Shown piece after piece: positions 50,580 through 58,954 of a DNA stretch of 64,000 nucleotides. This DNA comes from Streptomyces xylophagus. Lineage in GTDB: Bacteria; Actinomycetota; Actinomycetes; Streptomycetales; Streptomycetaceae. Position numbers and translations under genes: made by a program. The first letter of the stretch is position 1. Each line of letters opens with the position of its first letter. The notes beneath the pieces are model-generated. The model ran no database searches and was not told where the DNA came from. It saw only the letters and a list, made by a program, of their open reading frames with translations. Location: positions 62,001-126,000 of the forward strand of contig NZ_JNWO01000004.1 of the NCBI RefSeq assembly GCF_000716435.1, in the 5' to 3' direction.

Positions 50580-51434
50580 ATGGCGACGACGAATCACTTC
50601 GGCATGGCACTGCGCGGCTGGCGTGAGCGCATGCCGCCCCAGGACAGCGGGCCGGAGGCCGGCGGGGAGCGGCGCATTCCCGGACTGCGCCGCGAGGAAC
50701 TGGCCCGCTCGGCGGGCATATCGGTCGACTACGTGGTGCTGCTGGAGCAGGGCCGCGCTCGCAACCCCTCGGCCCAAGTGGTCGCGGCCCTGGCCAGAGC
50801 ACTCCGTCTCGACCCGACCGAGCGTGACCACCTGTTCCGCTGCGCCCAACTCGCACCGCCCTCCGCCGGGAACGTCGCCAGGCACATACCCGTGAATGTG
50901 CGGCGACTGGTCCACCAGCAGCTGGGCGGGATTCCCGCCGGGGTCTTCGCCGCCGACTGGACCATTGTCGGCTGGAACAGGATGTGGACGGCCGCGATCG
51001 GCGATCCCCGCGCGTACGGCTGGGACGGGCGCAATCTCGTCGCCGGGATGTTCCAGTCGGGCGACGGACGGGACCGGGACCCGGTCGCGGCATGGCCCGT
51101 CTGGTCGTGGAAGGGCGACGAGGCGCAGGAGGAGGATCTGGTCGCCGACCTGCGGGTGACAGCGGCCGCCCATCCCCATGACGAACGTCTTGCCTCACTC
51201 GTCGAGGGCCTGCTGCGAAGCAACCGACGCTTCGCCCGTCTGTGGTGCAACGGCACCGCCGGCCCCTACGTCGGCGACCGCAAGACCATCGAACATCCCC
51301 TGGTGGGTGACGTCGCCCTCGACGTCGAGGTCCTGATGCCCGCCGGCACCGACCTCAGGGTCGTCACGTATGTGACGTCGGCCGAGGCCACCGACGTAGA
51401 GAAGCTGGCTGCTCTACACGCGACCGTCCTGTGA
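50580..51434 (+). CDS. XRE-family regulator with MmyB-like domain
   Basis: The 284-aa protein has a helix-turn-helix at about 10-75 (MALRGWRERM...IPGLRREELARSAGISVDYVVLLEQGRARNPSAQVVAALARAL) and the MmyB-like domain (AADWTIVGWNRMWTAAIGDPRAYGWDGRNLVAGMF...LVADLRVTAAAHPHDERLASLVEGLL). It is a paralogue of the regulator at 23182. No divergent oxidoreductase gene remains; the eroded FdhF-like gene next to it on the other strand may have been the target. ATG 50580 is the domain start. Its stop lies in the first unit of a 9-nt repeat. Confidence 0.9.
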   Translation: MATTNHFGMALRGWRERMPPQDSGPEAGGERRIPGLRREELARSAGISVDYVVLLEQGRARNPSAQVVAALARALRLDPTERDHLFRCAQLAPPSAGNVARHIPVNVRRLVHQQLGGIPAGVFAADWTIVGWNRMWTAAIGDPRAYGWDGRNLVAGMFQSGDGRDRDPVAAWPVWSWKGDEAQEEDLVADLRVTAAAHPHDERLASLVEGLLRSNRRFARLWCNGTAGPYVGDRKTIEHPLVGDVALDVEVLMPAGTDLRVVTYVTSAEATDVEKLAALHATVL

Positions 51435-51464
51435 TGCCTGTGATGCCTGTGATGCCTGTGATGC
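51429..51464. repeat. CTGTGATGC tandem repeat
   Basis: Four perfect copies of CTGTGATGC (51429-51464) are followed by three degenerate ones to about 51491. Each unit carries TGA in the XRE reading frame, and the repeat begins at the regulator's stop codon. On the other strand it codes for Gln-Ala-Ser or Gly-Ile-Thr units. Confidence 0.85.
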
Positions 51465-51885
51465 CTGCCATGACTGTGCTGCCTGTGACGGGGTGACCGT
51501 GACGAGTTGGTGCTTCATCAGGGGCTGATCGCTCTGCCTGCTGTAGTCGTCGAGCCCGCACAGGATGTTGAGTTCGGGCGTGGCTCGTGATGTCGATCAG
51601 GTCGAATGCGGCCAGGCCCCGCCCGTCCGGTGGTGTTCCACTGGTCGTGCGAACGCATGGTGGAGAGTACGAGCATGCCCTCGGGCGGGCTGGGTGATGC
51701 GGAAGCCGAGCGGCTCGCGCACCCGCCGGTTGAAGTCCTCGAAGCCCGGGAGGACCCGGGCCATCGTGTCGCGGATGCGGTCGTAGTCCTGGACGTACCA
51801 CTGCCGCGGCGTCATCGAGTCCGGGAGCGTCGCCCGTGCCATCCCGGCCACGATCGCGCACTCGGACAGAAGCGTCTCGGCGGGC
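51465..51885 (-). pseudogene. eroded FdhF/YdeP-type molybdopterin oxidoreductase
   Basis: Leftward fragments in three frames match, in order, the C-terminal third of FdhF/YdeP oxidoreductases: SECAIVAGMARATLPDSMTP...WYVQDYDRIRDTMARVLPGFEDFNRRVREPLGFRITQPA, then EGMLVLSTMRSHDQWNTT, then GLAAFDLIDITSHART, then ELNILCGLDDYSRQSDQPLMKH. Segments expected between them are missing, so several internal deletions and frameshifts have occurred. The catalytic N-terminal region is absent. The last frame continues into the 9-nt repeat. Confidence 0.72.
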
Positions 51886-52187
51886 GGTGATCACCCCGCC
51901 CGTCGTACACGACCGACTCGCAAGCCCCGCTGCGCCCGTGGAGAGACCGGACGCGCGCATGGCTTCCGGCTCAACTGGTCCGCAGCCCACGACGGCGCGC
52001 GTGATGTCGTCAGCGGCGGCGCCGGTGGCCACCGTGAGGGCTTCGGCCGGTAGCACGCCACGTCGTCCTCGTACAACGTTCCGCCGGGACCGGGCGTCCA
52101 ATGGTCGGCACATCGGCTGAACGCCGTTCGCGGTGTTCAGCGATCACACGTCGTGTTCGAGGGACCAACGGACCAGGGGTGGGGCGC
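51886..52187. other. interval with unrecognised leftward fragments
   Basis: These 302 bases contain leftward fragments (DDVACYRPK; TVATGAAADDITRAVVGCGPV) with host-like codon bias but no start or intact frame; I do not recognise them. They probably belong to another decayed gene. The right end is the leader of the FG-GAP gene. Confidence 0.4.
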
Positions 52188-55100
52188 ATGGCGCGCGAAA
52201 GACGTCGGCGGAGATGGCGAAGAACCAGGTCAGGGGCGGTCGCCTCGGTCGTGACGATCCTGGCGGTCGGGGCGGGGCTGCTGCCGTGGGCGGGAGCGGG
52301 GTCCGCGGTCGCGGACAGTGCGGGGCTGCCGTCGGTCACCCTCAAGGGCGAGCTGGGGCCGCAGACGAAGCCGGCGGTCCCGATCAGTGCGGACGGTTCC
52401 GGGGTTCTGTCCTACGGCGTCGATTCGGGGGAGCGGGTCACCTGGGAGCGGCCGGACGGTACGTACGTGAACGGCCTGCCCAAGCCTCTCCGTCTCGGCG
52501 AGATGTGGGGCGTCAACGGCGGCTTCGGCCTGGAGCAGGTCGGCACCACCCGCACCTACCGGATCCGGAACTACGACACCGGCAAGGCCGTGCAGTTCGA
52601 CCTGCCGGCCAGTGACAAGGCCACGACGGTGTTCACCGGGAACCGCCTGATGACGCTGCGGAACACGCACGGCAAGTGGTCGCTGCACCTGCTGGAGATC
52701 CCCGCGGCCGGCGGCGCGCCGGTCGACCACCTGGTGCCCGGCGTCCCGGACACCCTGCCGGGAACCGTCACCAACGCGCTGGTGGACTCCCGGGGAGCCG
52801 CCATCGACTTCGGTGGCCCCGCCGGCTTCCACGCGCTGCTGGACTTCGCGACCGCCCGCCTGACCGTGGTGCCCGAGGAGGGCGACTCCGCGACGCAGGT
52901 GGTGTCGCTCAGCGCCACCAGGATTCTGTACGCCTCCTACACCGACTTCGACAGGTACCTCGTCGACCGCGACCACCCGGACGCGCCACCGACCCTCCTC
53001 AAGGTGGATTCCACGGTCAATCTGAGGTTGCTGGGCGACTGGGCGGTCTACCCCGGTGCCGACGGCCAGATCCTGGCCCAGCCCGCCGCCGGCGGCGCGG
53101 CCCGCACCCTGCTGCCGCAGTCCGACTTCCAGCCCGTCATGGGGGCGGACGGCGCCGTCTACGTCGCGGGCGGCTCGGGCCCGGACGACTGGGCGGTCCG
53201 GCGCATCTCGATCGGTGCCGACGGGACACCGGCCGTCGGCGTCCTCGTACCGCTGCCCCGGCAGTCGGTGTACGACGTCGGCGGTATCGCGGTCGACCAG
53301 GGACAACTGCGGGTCGGCACGCTGCACGTACCGAGCGGTGTCTCCCGCGCGACCACGTATCTTTCCGGCTCTTCGCTGTCGCTGACCGCGGGGGGCACGC
53401 TGAACGCCACGCCCCCGCAGAACGTCGGCGACCTCGGGTGGCACCCCGCGGACGGCGAACCCGCCTACGACATGCAGTGCACCGGGGAGTGCCTGCGGCT
53501 GGTCGGCACCGGGGAGGGCGACGTCGTCCGGTCCACCGGGGAACGCTGGGTACCCACGCTGTCGGCCTCCGGCACGTACAGCATTCAGCGCCCCGACGCA
53601 CGGTTCCAGTACGTCCTCGACGGAACCAGGGCGCTGAGCCACACCGACCACTGGCACGCCGCCTCCCTGTGGGGCAACCAGCTGTGGAGCGCGGGGAGCA
53701 GGAGCGGCACCGTCTCCGCGGTGTCCCTGCCGTCGATGAAGGCACTCGGCTCCGCGGTGTCCGTGGGCGCCCCCTGCACACCCGAGGAGATCCAGGTGGT
53801 GGGCCGGTGGATCTACTGGTCCTGCGGTCCCACCGGGAGAGCAGGCGTCTACGACCGCACCACGAAACACGTGATCACGGTGCCGTCCGGCTACGCGGAA
53901 CTGGCCGACGGCTACCTCGTCAGCCAGAACGCGGCGGCGGCAAGGCTCGACATCACCTACTTTCCCGGCGCGGTTCCCGCCGAGCGCGTGGGCACCACCG
54001 CACTGGGCCCGCTGAAGGACCAGGTGGGCGCCGCCGCCGACCGGCGTGGGCGGTTCTGGGCCGTGGACCGGTTCGGCGGCCCCGTCGCCTACCTCACCGA
54101 CGCGGGAGATGTGACGGTCAGATGGCCGCGGGTCGCCACCTTTCCCCTTGCCGTCATCTCCACCGACAGCCCCGCCGGCGTGGATCTGCGTGCCGACGGT
54201 AGTCAGTACACGGGGGTGTGGCACCTGTCGAAGCCGGCGGCGAGCTGGAAGCTGACGATCGCCGCCGACAGCGGGAAGACCGTCCGTACCCTCACCGGTG
54301 GTCCGGCCACCGGCAGGATCTCCGCGACGTGGGACGGCACCGGCACCGACGGCAGGAAGGTCCCCACGGGCACGTACCGCTGGACGCTGACCGCGAGGGC
54401 CGCCGACCACGCGGGTCAGTCCGCGACCGCGGCGGGTTCATTGGCGGTGTGGTCGTCGGTCGCGCGGCGCCACGACTTCGGCAAGGACGGTGTCGGCGAC
54501 ATCGTGACGATGGACACCGCCGGGCGGCTGGCGATCCAGCCCGGAGACGGCCGCGGCGGGATCGACTCGGCGCACAAAGCTCTGGCGGGCGGCTGGCCGC
54601 GGGGCTCCTACCCGGTCCCCTTCGGCGACATGAACGGCGACGGCTGCGACGACCTGTTGATCCGCGACTCCGCTGGCGCGCTGACGCGTTACGACGGCAG
54701 CTGCGGTTCACCGATCGCGCCGAAGTCCGCGCACGTCCGGCTCGGCACCGGGTTCAACGCCTACAACGTGCTGACCTCGCCGGGCGACCTGACCGGCGAC
54801 GGCCGAGCCGACCTGCTGGCACGCGACGCGGCAGGCGTCCTGTGGACCTTCCCCGGCACCACGACGGGCGGCCTCGGCACCCGCGTCAAGGGCGCCCCCC
54901 ACCAGCAGATCTATCAGCGGCTGGTGGGCGCCGGCGACCTCGACGGCGACGGCATCGGCGATGTGATCGCCCAGGACAAGGCGGGCGTCCTCTGGCGGCT
55001 CCTCGGCACCGGCAAGTCCGGCTTCCATCCGCGCATCGGACTCTCCTCGGGCTTCGCCTCGTACAACGTGCTCGCCGTGCCCGGGGACCTCACCGGTGAC

Positions 55101-55229
55101 GGCCGCCCCGACCTGGTCGCCCGCGACACCGCCGGCCGGTTGTGGCGGCTGAACGGCACGAGCGCGGGTTCCTTCTCGGCTCGTACGCGGATCGCCACGA
55201 ACTGGCAGAGCTACCTGTATCTGACCTGA
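52188..55229 (+). CDS. secreted FG-GAP/VCBS-repeat exoprotein, paralogue of 31154-34384
   Basis: The 1013-aa protein has a signal peptide (MARERRRRRWRRTRSGAVASVVTILAVGAG..., ending AVA near 42). The order is the same as in the paralogue: propeller-like body, FlgD-type Ig domain at about 680-770 (SWKLTIAADSGKTVRTLTGGPATGRISATWDGTGTDGRKVPTGTYRWTLTA), then FG-GAP repeats with calcium-type loops (DMNGDGCDDLLIRDSAG, DLTGDGRADLLARDAAG, DLDGDGIGDVIAQDKAG, DLTGDGRPDLVARDTAG). It ends in NWQSYLYLT, close to the paralogue's end. The ATG 52188 gives a proper signal peptide. A terminator-like hairpin follows. Confidence 0.88.
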   Translation: MARERRRRRWRRTRSGAVASVVTILAVGAGLLPWAGAGSAVADSAGLPSVTLKGELGPQTKPAVPISADGSGVLSYGVDSGERVTWERPDGTYVNGLPKPLRLGEMWGVNGGFGLEQVGTTRTYRIRNYDTGKAVQFDLPASDKATTVFTGNRLMTLRNTHGKWSLHLLEIPAAGGAPVDHLVPGVPDTLPGTVTNALVDSRGAAIDFGGPAGFHALLDFATARLTVVPEEGDSATQVVSLSATRILYASYTDFDRYLVDRDHPDAPPTLLKVDSTVNLRLLGDWAVYPGADGQILAQPAAGGAARTLLPQSDFQPVMGADGAVYVAGGSGPDDWAVRRISIGADGTPAVGVLVPLPRQSVYDVGGIAVDQGQLRVGTLHVPSGVSRATTYLSGSSLSLTAGGTLNATPPQNVGDLGWHPADGEPAYDMQCTGECLRLVGTGEGDVVRSTGERWVPTLSASGTYSIQRPDARFQYVLDGTRALSHTDHWHAASLWGNQLWSAGSRSGTVSAVSLPSMKALGSAVSVGAPCTPEEIQVVGRWIYWSCGPTGRAGVYDRTTKHVITVPSGYAELADGYLVSQNAAAARLDITYFPGAVPAERVGTTALGPLKDQVGAAADRRGRFWAVDRFGGPVAYLTDAGDVTVRWPRVATFPLAVISTDSPAGVDLRADGSQYTGVWHLSKPAASWKLTIAADSGKTVRTLTGGPATGRISATWDGTGTDGRKVPTGTYRWTLTARAADHAGQSATAAGSLAVWSSVARRHDFGKDGVGDIVTMDTAGRLAIQPGDGRGGIDSAHKALAGGWPRGSYPVPFGDMNGDGCDDLLIRDSAGALTRYDGSCGSPIAPKSAHVRLGTGFNAYNVLTSPGDLTGDGRADLLARDAAGVLWTFPGTTTGGLGTRVKGAPHQQIYQRLVGAGDLDGDGIGDVIAQDKAGVLWRLLGTGKSGFHPRIGLSSGFASYNVLAVPGDLTGDGRPDLVARDTAGRLWRLNGTSAGSFSARTRIATNWQSYLYLT

Positions 55230-55242
55230 TCCCATCGGCCCG

Positions 55243-55288
55243 CCGGCCGGGGTGCGCGACGCACGTGCGCGGAGCCCGCCCCGGCCGG
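55243..55288. terminator. terminator-like hairpin after FG-GAP gene
   Basis: A 10-bp stem, CCGGCCGGGG / CCCCGGCCGG, closes a 26-nt loop that holds a smaller GTGCGC/GCGCAC type pairing. It lies 13 nt after the stop. Confidence 0.55.
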
Positions 55289-55498
55289 TCAGGTGGGCCT
55301 CTCCACGTCCGTCAGCTTCCGCCAGAGTCGTCTGCTGCTGCCCGCTGCCCACCGCACGATGTCAGGCTCCCGAATCCCGTGTTCCGCGTTCTCCGAGAGG
55401 CGCGAGTGGCCCTCCACCGCACCTCCATCGACGGACGTGAGGCTCTGAGGGGCGGTCGGGAGCGGCTCGGTCGGCCACAGAACTGGTGCGGAGGCGGC

Positions 55499-56011
55499 AT
55501 GACTCGGGTGGAGCCTGCGGATTTCCGGGAGTTCTTCGGATCGATACCCACGGCAGTGGCGGTGGTGACCACGGTCGATTCCCACGGGCGGCCTCAGGGG
55601 TTCACCTGCAATGCCTTCGCCGCGGTCTCGCCGCAACCGCCGCTGCTTCTCGTCTGCGTGGACGGGCGCTCCCGTAGCCTGCCGTCGCTTCTGTCGTGGC
55701 GGGCGTTCGTGTTGCACCTGCTCGCGGACGACGGTGAGGAGACGGCCCGGGTCTTCGCGAGCCGGGCCGTCGACAAGTTCGTGGGACTGCCGTGGTTTCC
55801 GAGCGAGGTGGTCCGCGAGGTACCGGTCCTGGACCGCGGCGTCCTGGCGTACGCGGAGTGCACCCTGGACCGGGTGGTGGAGGCGGGCGACCACCATGTG
55901 CTCATCGGGCGCATGGAGGCCGTACACCTGCACCCCCGTCGACCGGTGCTGTACCAGCGGGGGACGTTTCGGTCGTGGGGCGGGACGGCCGAGAAGACGG
56001 TTCAGGCGTGA
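55499..56011 (+). CDS. flavin reductase (ActVB-like)
   Basis: The 170-aa protein has the flavin-reductase-like FMN-binding fold: VEPADFREFFGSIPTAVAVVTTVDSHGRPQGFTCNAFAAVSPQPPLLLVCVD, then a SLPSLLSWRAFVLHLLADD segment and VFASRAVDKFVGLPW. It supplies reduced flavin to two-component monooxygenases, as ActVB does in actinorhodin biosynthesis. The start ATG 55499 follows GGAGG. Its stop overlaps the convergent MBL gene by 10 nt. It opens the polyketide region on the left. Confidence 0.87.
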   Translation: MTRVEPADFREFFGSIPTAVAVVTTVDSHGRPQGFTCNAFAAVSPQPPLLLVCVDGRSRSLPSLLSWRAFVLHLLADDGEETARVFASRAVDKFVGLPWFPSEVVREVPVLDRGVLAYAECTLDRVVEAGDHHVLIGRMEAVHLHPRRPVLYQRGTFRSWGGTAEKTVQA

Positions 56012-56931
56012 CAGGCCGGGAGCCCGCCGTGGAACTCCACCATCTCGGCGAACAGAGCAGGCATCTCCGCGGCGTCCCCGACGGCCTGGCCCCGTTCCTC
56101 GGCGTACGCACGGTGCAGGTTGGGCACCAGCCGTTCGGCATCGATCCACTCGCCGTAGGGGCCCAGGTCCGCCTCCTGGGCGGTCTCCAGTGGTGTGAGT
56201 CCTGCCGCGGCCCCCTCGCGTGCCAGTCGCTGGACGAGACGGAGATAGCCTTCGGCCGAGTCGAGCACCTCGGTGCCGCCCACCGGTCCGTGCCCCGTCA
56301 CCACGGTGCGGGCACCGAGCGACCGCAGTACGGCGATGGCCTCCACGGAGCCGGCCACCGAGCCCATCGGGCAGAAGGGGGTCACGCCGGACATCACCAG
56401 GTCACCGGTGAACAGCACTCGCTGTGCGGGCAGCCACACCACGGTGTCCGCTGCGGTGTGCGCGGGCCCCAGGCAGAGCAGTTCCGCCGTCGTCCCGCCG
56501 ATGTGCAGGGTCAGCCTCTCCCGGAACGTCACCTCGGGGAGGACGACTTCGACGCCGCCCCAGCACACCTCGGGCCACAGCCCGGTGAGATGCAGACCGA
56601 CCGTGTCCATCTCGGTGCGGGTCCGCTCGCTGCCGACCACGACAGCTTCGGGGAAGAGGAAGTTGCCGAAGGTGTGATCTCCGTGGGAATGGGTGTTGAT
56701 CACGGTCCGCGGCGGAATGGGCGTCACGCCGAGCACGGCTTCGCGCAGAGCACGTGCACGGGCCTCGGTGGCGGCTGTGTCCACCAGGGCCGACCGGCCG
56801 CCGGAGACGATCAGGCCGGCGTTGTTGAGACACCAGCCGCCGTCCGGTTGCAGATGGGCGAAGATCCCGTCGGCGACCTCCTCGAGCCGGGGCGCGAGTT
56901 TCTCGGTGACTCCTTCGACGTCTTCGGTCAT
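56002..56931 (-). CDS. MBL-fold cyclase/hydrolase (ActIV-like)
   Basis: The 309-aa protein has the metallo-beta-lactamase fold: VADGIFAHLQPDGGWCLNNAGLIV, the metal motif THSHGDHTFGNFLF (near 80), His in LGPAHTAADTVVWLP and Asp in FTGDLVMSG. The opening (x-DGGWCxNNAG) and the whole length resemble ActIV, the second-ring cyclase/thioesterase of type II polyketide pathways. That is an inference from pattern and context. ATG 56931 follows GGGAG. It is divergent from the SARP gene, with a 25-bp palindrome between. Confidence 0.85.
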   Translation of the reverse strand: MTEDVEGVTEKLAPRLEEVADGIFAHLQPDGGWCLNNAGLIVSGGRSALVDTAATEARARALREAVLGVTPIPPRTVINTHSHGDHTFGNFLFPEAVVVGSERTRTEMDTVGLHLTGLWPEVCWGGVEVVLPEVTFRERLTLHIGGTTAELLCLGPAHTAADTVVWLPAQRVLFTGDLVMSGVTPFCPMGSVAGSVEAIAVLRSLGARTVVTGHGPVGGTEVLDSAEGYLRLVQRLAREGAAAGLTPLETAQEADLGPYGEWIDAERLVPNLHRAYAEERGQAVGDAAEMPALFAEMVEFHGGLPACHA

Positions 56932-57029
56932 GTGGGCTCCCTCGTGCGCATCCTGGACGTCGCACATCGTCGGCTGCGCGACTGGAGGCCCGCTTGAGGC
57001 CGGTCACCGGTCGTCGCGACGCCTCGGCA

Positions 57030-57054
57030 GCACATATGCGAAACGCATATGTGC
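57030..57054. promoter_or_regulatory. 25-bp palindrome between cyclase and SARP genes
   Basis: GCACATATGCG-AAA-CGCATATGTGC is a perfect 11-bp inverted repeat with a 3-nt spacer. It lies 98 nt before the MBL start and 114 nt before the SARP start. Its length, AT-rich core and position suggest the operator of a dimeric regulator encoded elsewhere. Confidence 0.75.
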
Positions 57055-57168
57055 GCCGTGTGGACTGCATTGGCGAACTCGTGCGGCACGCCCTGGAATT
57101 GATCTGGCACTCAGTGTCACTCTGCGGCTGTGCCTTGCCCCACGAGATCGCACGAATGGAGAGAGACC

Positions 57169-57975
57169 ATGCAGATATGTGTCTTGGGTCCACTCGCCGT
57201 CGAGTACCACGGCAGGTCCATCGTCCCCACGGCGGGCAAGCCCAGGCAGATCCTCGCGCTGCTGGCACTCCGGCCCGGCCGCGCCGTTCCGGTCGACACG
57301 CTGATCGAGGAGGTCTGGGGGGACTCGGTGCCACGCAGCGCTTCGACCACTCTGCAGACGTACATCCTTCAGTTGCGCCGAAAGATAGGCGAGGCCCTGG
57401 ACGGTGACGGTGATATGTCACCCAGGGACGTCCTGTCCACCTCCTATGGCGGTTACCGTCTGATCCCTGCTGATCAGGGCCACGATCTCACTCAGTTCCA
57501 GGACTCGCTGGTGTGCGGTTCGAGGGCTCTCGAGGCCGGGGACGCGCGCTCCGCCGCCCTGCTGCTGGGGAATGCTCTGGCGCTGTGGCGCGGTCCGGTC
57601 CTGGCCGATGTGCCCAAGGGCCTGGTGCTCGAGCTCGAAGCCATCGGCATGGCAGAGGCCCGGACGACGGCGCTCGAGCAGCGGATCGAGGCGGATCTCC
57701 GCCTCGGCCGGCACACCTCACTGGTTCCCGAGCTCCGTGTGCTGACCGCTCGTCATCCACTGAATGAGAGTCTGCGTGCCCAGCTCATGATCGCCCTTTA
57801 CCGCGCGGGCAGCCCTTGGCGGGCGCTGGAGGAGTTCCGGCAGCTGCGTGACCAGCTGAACGCGGAGCTGGGCGTGGAGCCCAGCCCCCGCCTTCAGCGG
57901 TTGCACCGGGCGGTGCTCGATGGGGATCCCCTCCTGGACACCGACCGGGCGTCGGCCCTACGGCTCGCGGGCTGA
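57169..57975 (+). CDS. SARP-family pathway activator
   Basis: The 268-aa protein has an OmpR-like winged helix at about 1-95 (MQICVLGPLAVEYHGRSIVPTAGKPRQILALLALRPGRAVPVDTLIEEVWGD...LQTYILQLRRKIGEAL) and a bacterial transcriptional activator domain at about 100-245 (DLTQFQDSLVCGSRAL...AIGMAEARTTALEQRIEADLRLGRHTSLVPELRVLTARHPLNESLRAQLMIALYRAG). This is the normal length of ActII-4/DnrI/RedD regulators. It probably activates the polyketide genes through heptamer repeats, such as those at 58844-58901. ATG 57169 follows GGAGAGA. The C-terminal codons overlap a phosphopantetheinyl-transferase fragment on the other strand. Confidence 0.95.
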   Translation: MQICVLGPLAVEYHGRSIVPTAGKPRQILALLALRPGRAVPVDTLIEEVWGDSVPRSASTTLQTYILQLRRKIGEALDGDGDMSPRDVLSTSYGGYRLIPADQGHDLTQFQDSLVCGSRALEAGDARSAALLLGNALALWRGPVLADVPKGLVLELEAIGMAEARTTALEQRIEADLRLGRHTSLVPELRVLTARHPLNESLRAQLMIALYRAGSPWRALEEFRQLRDQLNAELGVEPSPRLQRLHRAVLDGDPLLDTDRASALRLAG

Positions 57976-58326
57976 CACCACGGCCGCCGCGCCGACGAGA
58001 CAGGACGCGGGGCCGAGCCGGACGGTCCGGGTGGCGAACGACCAGCCGTCCGGGCCGTCCGGGCACGACCCGTCGAAGCCGGCGCCGAGTCCGCGCGACG
58101 GCACGCGCGGCCCTGTACCCAGTGCCTTGACGTATGCCTCCTTCAGGGTCCGGAGCCGGAGGACGCCGTCCTCGTGTCCGGTCGCGTCGAGCGCGGCGAC
58201 GACGGCCGGTTCCCGTGGGGTGCGGATCCGTCGAGCCGGCTCGGGCAGGACGCGGCGCCCCGCCGGCAGGTTCGGCAGTACCGGAGCGCCGAGTGCGGTG
58301 CGGTCGAGCCGTACGACCCCTCCGCG
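57958..58326 (-). pseudogene. 4'-phosphopantetheinyl transferase, C-terminal half only
   Basis: A 122-codon leftward frame holds the PPTase signature LRTLKEAYVKALGTG followed by RGLGAGFDG and a closing beta strand (WSFATRTVRL). The first half, with the conserved Asp-rich GxDxE-type motif, is missing and no ATG/GTG/TTG occurs before the domain. It lies in the same reading frame directly after the TGA of the SnoaL-like gene, so only that stop codon separates the two. It ends inside the SARP coding sequence (18-nt overlap). A GGAGGGG sequence lies just after the SnoaL stop. Confidence 0.65.
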
Positions 58327-58785
58327 TCAGAACATCTGGTCGTGCTCGACGCACCGGGACCGGGTCAGTACGGTGTCGCCCTCGATCACCAGCACGTCGT
58401 GGACGACGCAGCTCGGGGCGATCTCCGGTTTGCCCCCCGGGCGGACCGTCACCACCAGCGCGTACACCCTGGACCGGTAGGACCCGTCGGCCTGCTCGGT
58501 GAGTGCGATGTGGTTGAACCAGTGCCTGCGCCGCACCGGGTCATTGTCGAAGCGCTTGTGGAAGGCGACCAGTTCGGCGGTGATCCCGTCCCGTCCGACG
58601 GCCGGTTCCGCCTGCGGCGAGTGCTGGAACTCCCCGTCCTTGGTGAAGGTCGCCGCGTAGTCCTCGAACCGGCCGCCGTCCAGTGCCTGCATCTGGTGCG
58701 CGTAGAAGTGCTGCACGCGTACGAGGAGTTCGCCGGGTACGGCGGGTACGGCGTCGGTCTCGGGTACGACGTTGGTCTCGGTCAC
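58327..58785 (-). CDS. SnoaL-like/NTF2-fold polyketide protein
   Basis: The 152-aa protein has the NTF2/SnoaL pattern: VPGELLVRVQHFYAHQMQALDGGRFEDYAATFTKDGEFQHSPQAEPAVGRDGITAELVAFHKRF, and then the sheet VRRRHWFNHIALTEQADGSYRSRVYALVVTVRPGGKPEIAPSCVVHDVLVIEGDTVLTRSRCVEHDQMF. Such proteins act in aromatic polyketide pathways as cyclases or accessory proteins of hydroxylases. GTG 58785 is preferred because AGGAGG lies 7 nt before it; the longer frame lies over the promoter region. It is divergent from the ketoreductase. Confidence 0.85.
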   Translation of the reverse strand: MTETNVVPETDAVPAVPGELLVRVQHFYAHQMQALDGGRFEDYAATFTKDGEFQHSPQAEPAVGRDGITAELVAFHKRFDNDPVRRRHWFNHIALTEQADGSYRSRVYALVVTVRPGGKPEIAPSCVVHDVLVIEGDTVLTRSRCVEHDQMF

Positions 58786-58843
58786 CTGGATGCCTCCTGT
58801 TTCCTGGGTCCGGATGGGCTCGGGACATGCTCGGCCGGCCCAC

Positions 58844-58901
58844 TGGAGTGCGGGTGGAGGGCGGCCGGGGGGCACTCCAAGCTCCCTCCAGCGTGGCTCG
58901 A
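58844..58901. promoter_or_regulatory. candidate SARP-binding heptamers with 11-nt period
   Basis: TGGAGTG (58844-58850) and TGGAGGG (58855-58861) lie 11 nt apart and face leftward. CACTCCA (58873), CCCTCCA (58884) and GGCTCGA (58895) lie 11 nt apart and face rightward. Direct heptamer repeats spaced 11 bp are the known SARP operator design. The block lies between the divergent SnoaL-like gene and the ketoreductase. No good -10 box is seen 8 bp away. Confidence 0.5.
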
Positions 58902-58954
58902 CCGGTTTCCAGGAGGCTCGACGGAACCCAACGGCCACGACATACGGAGGGCAC

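Noticed and set aside
58895..58922. GGCTCGAC repeated 20 nt apart as a SARP site
   Set aside because: The spacing is not 11 or 22 nt. Only the first copy fits the 11-nt series with the CTCCA heptamers.
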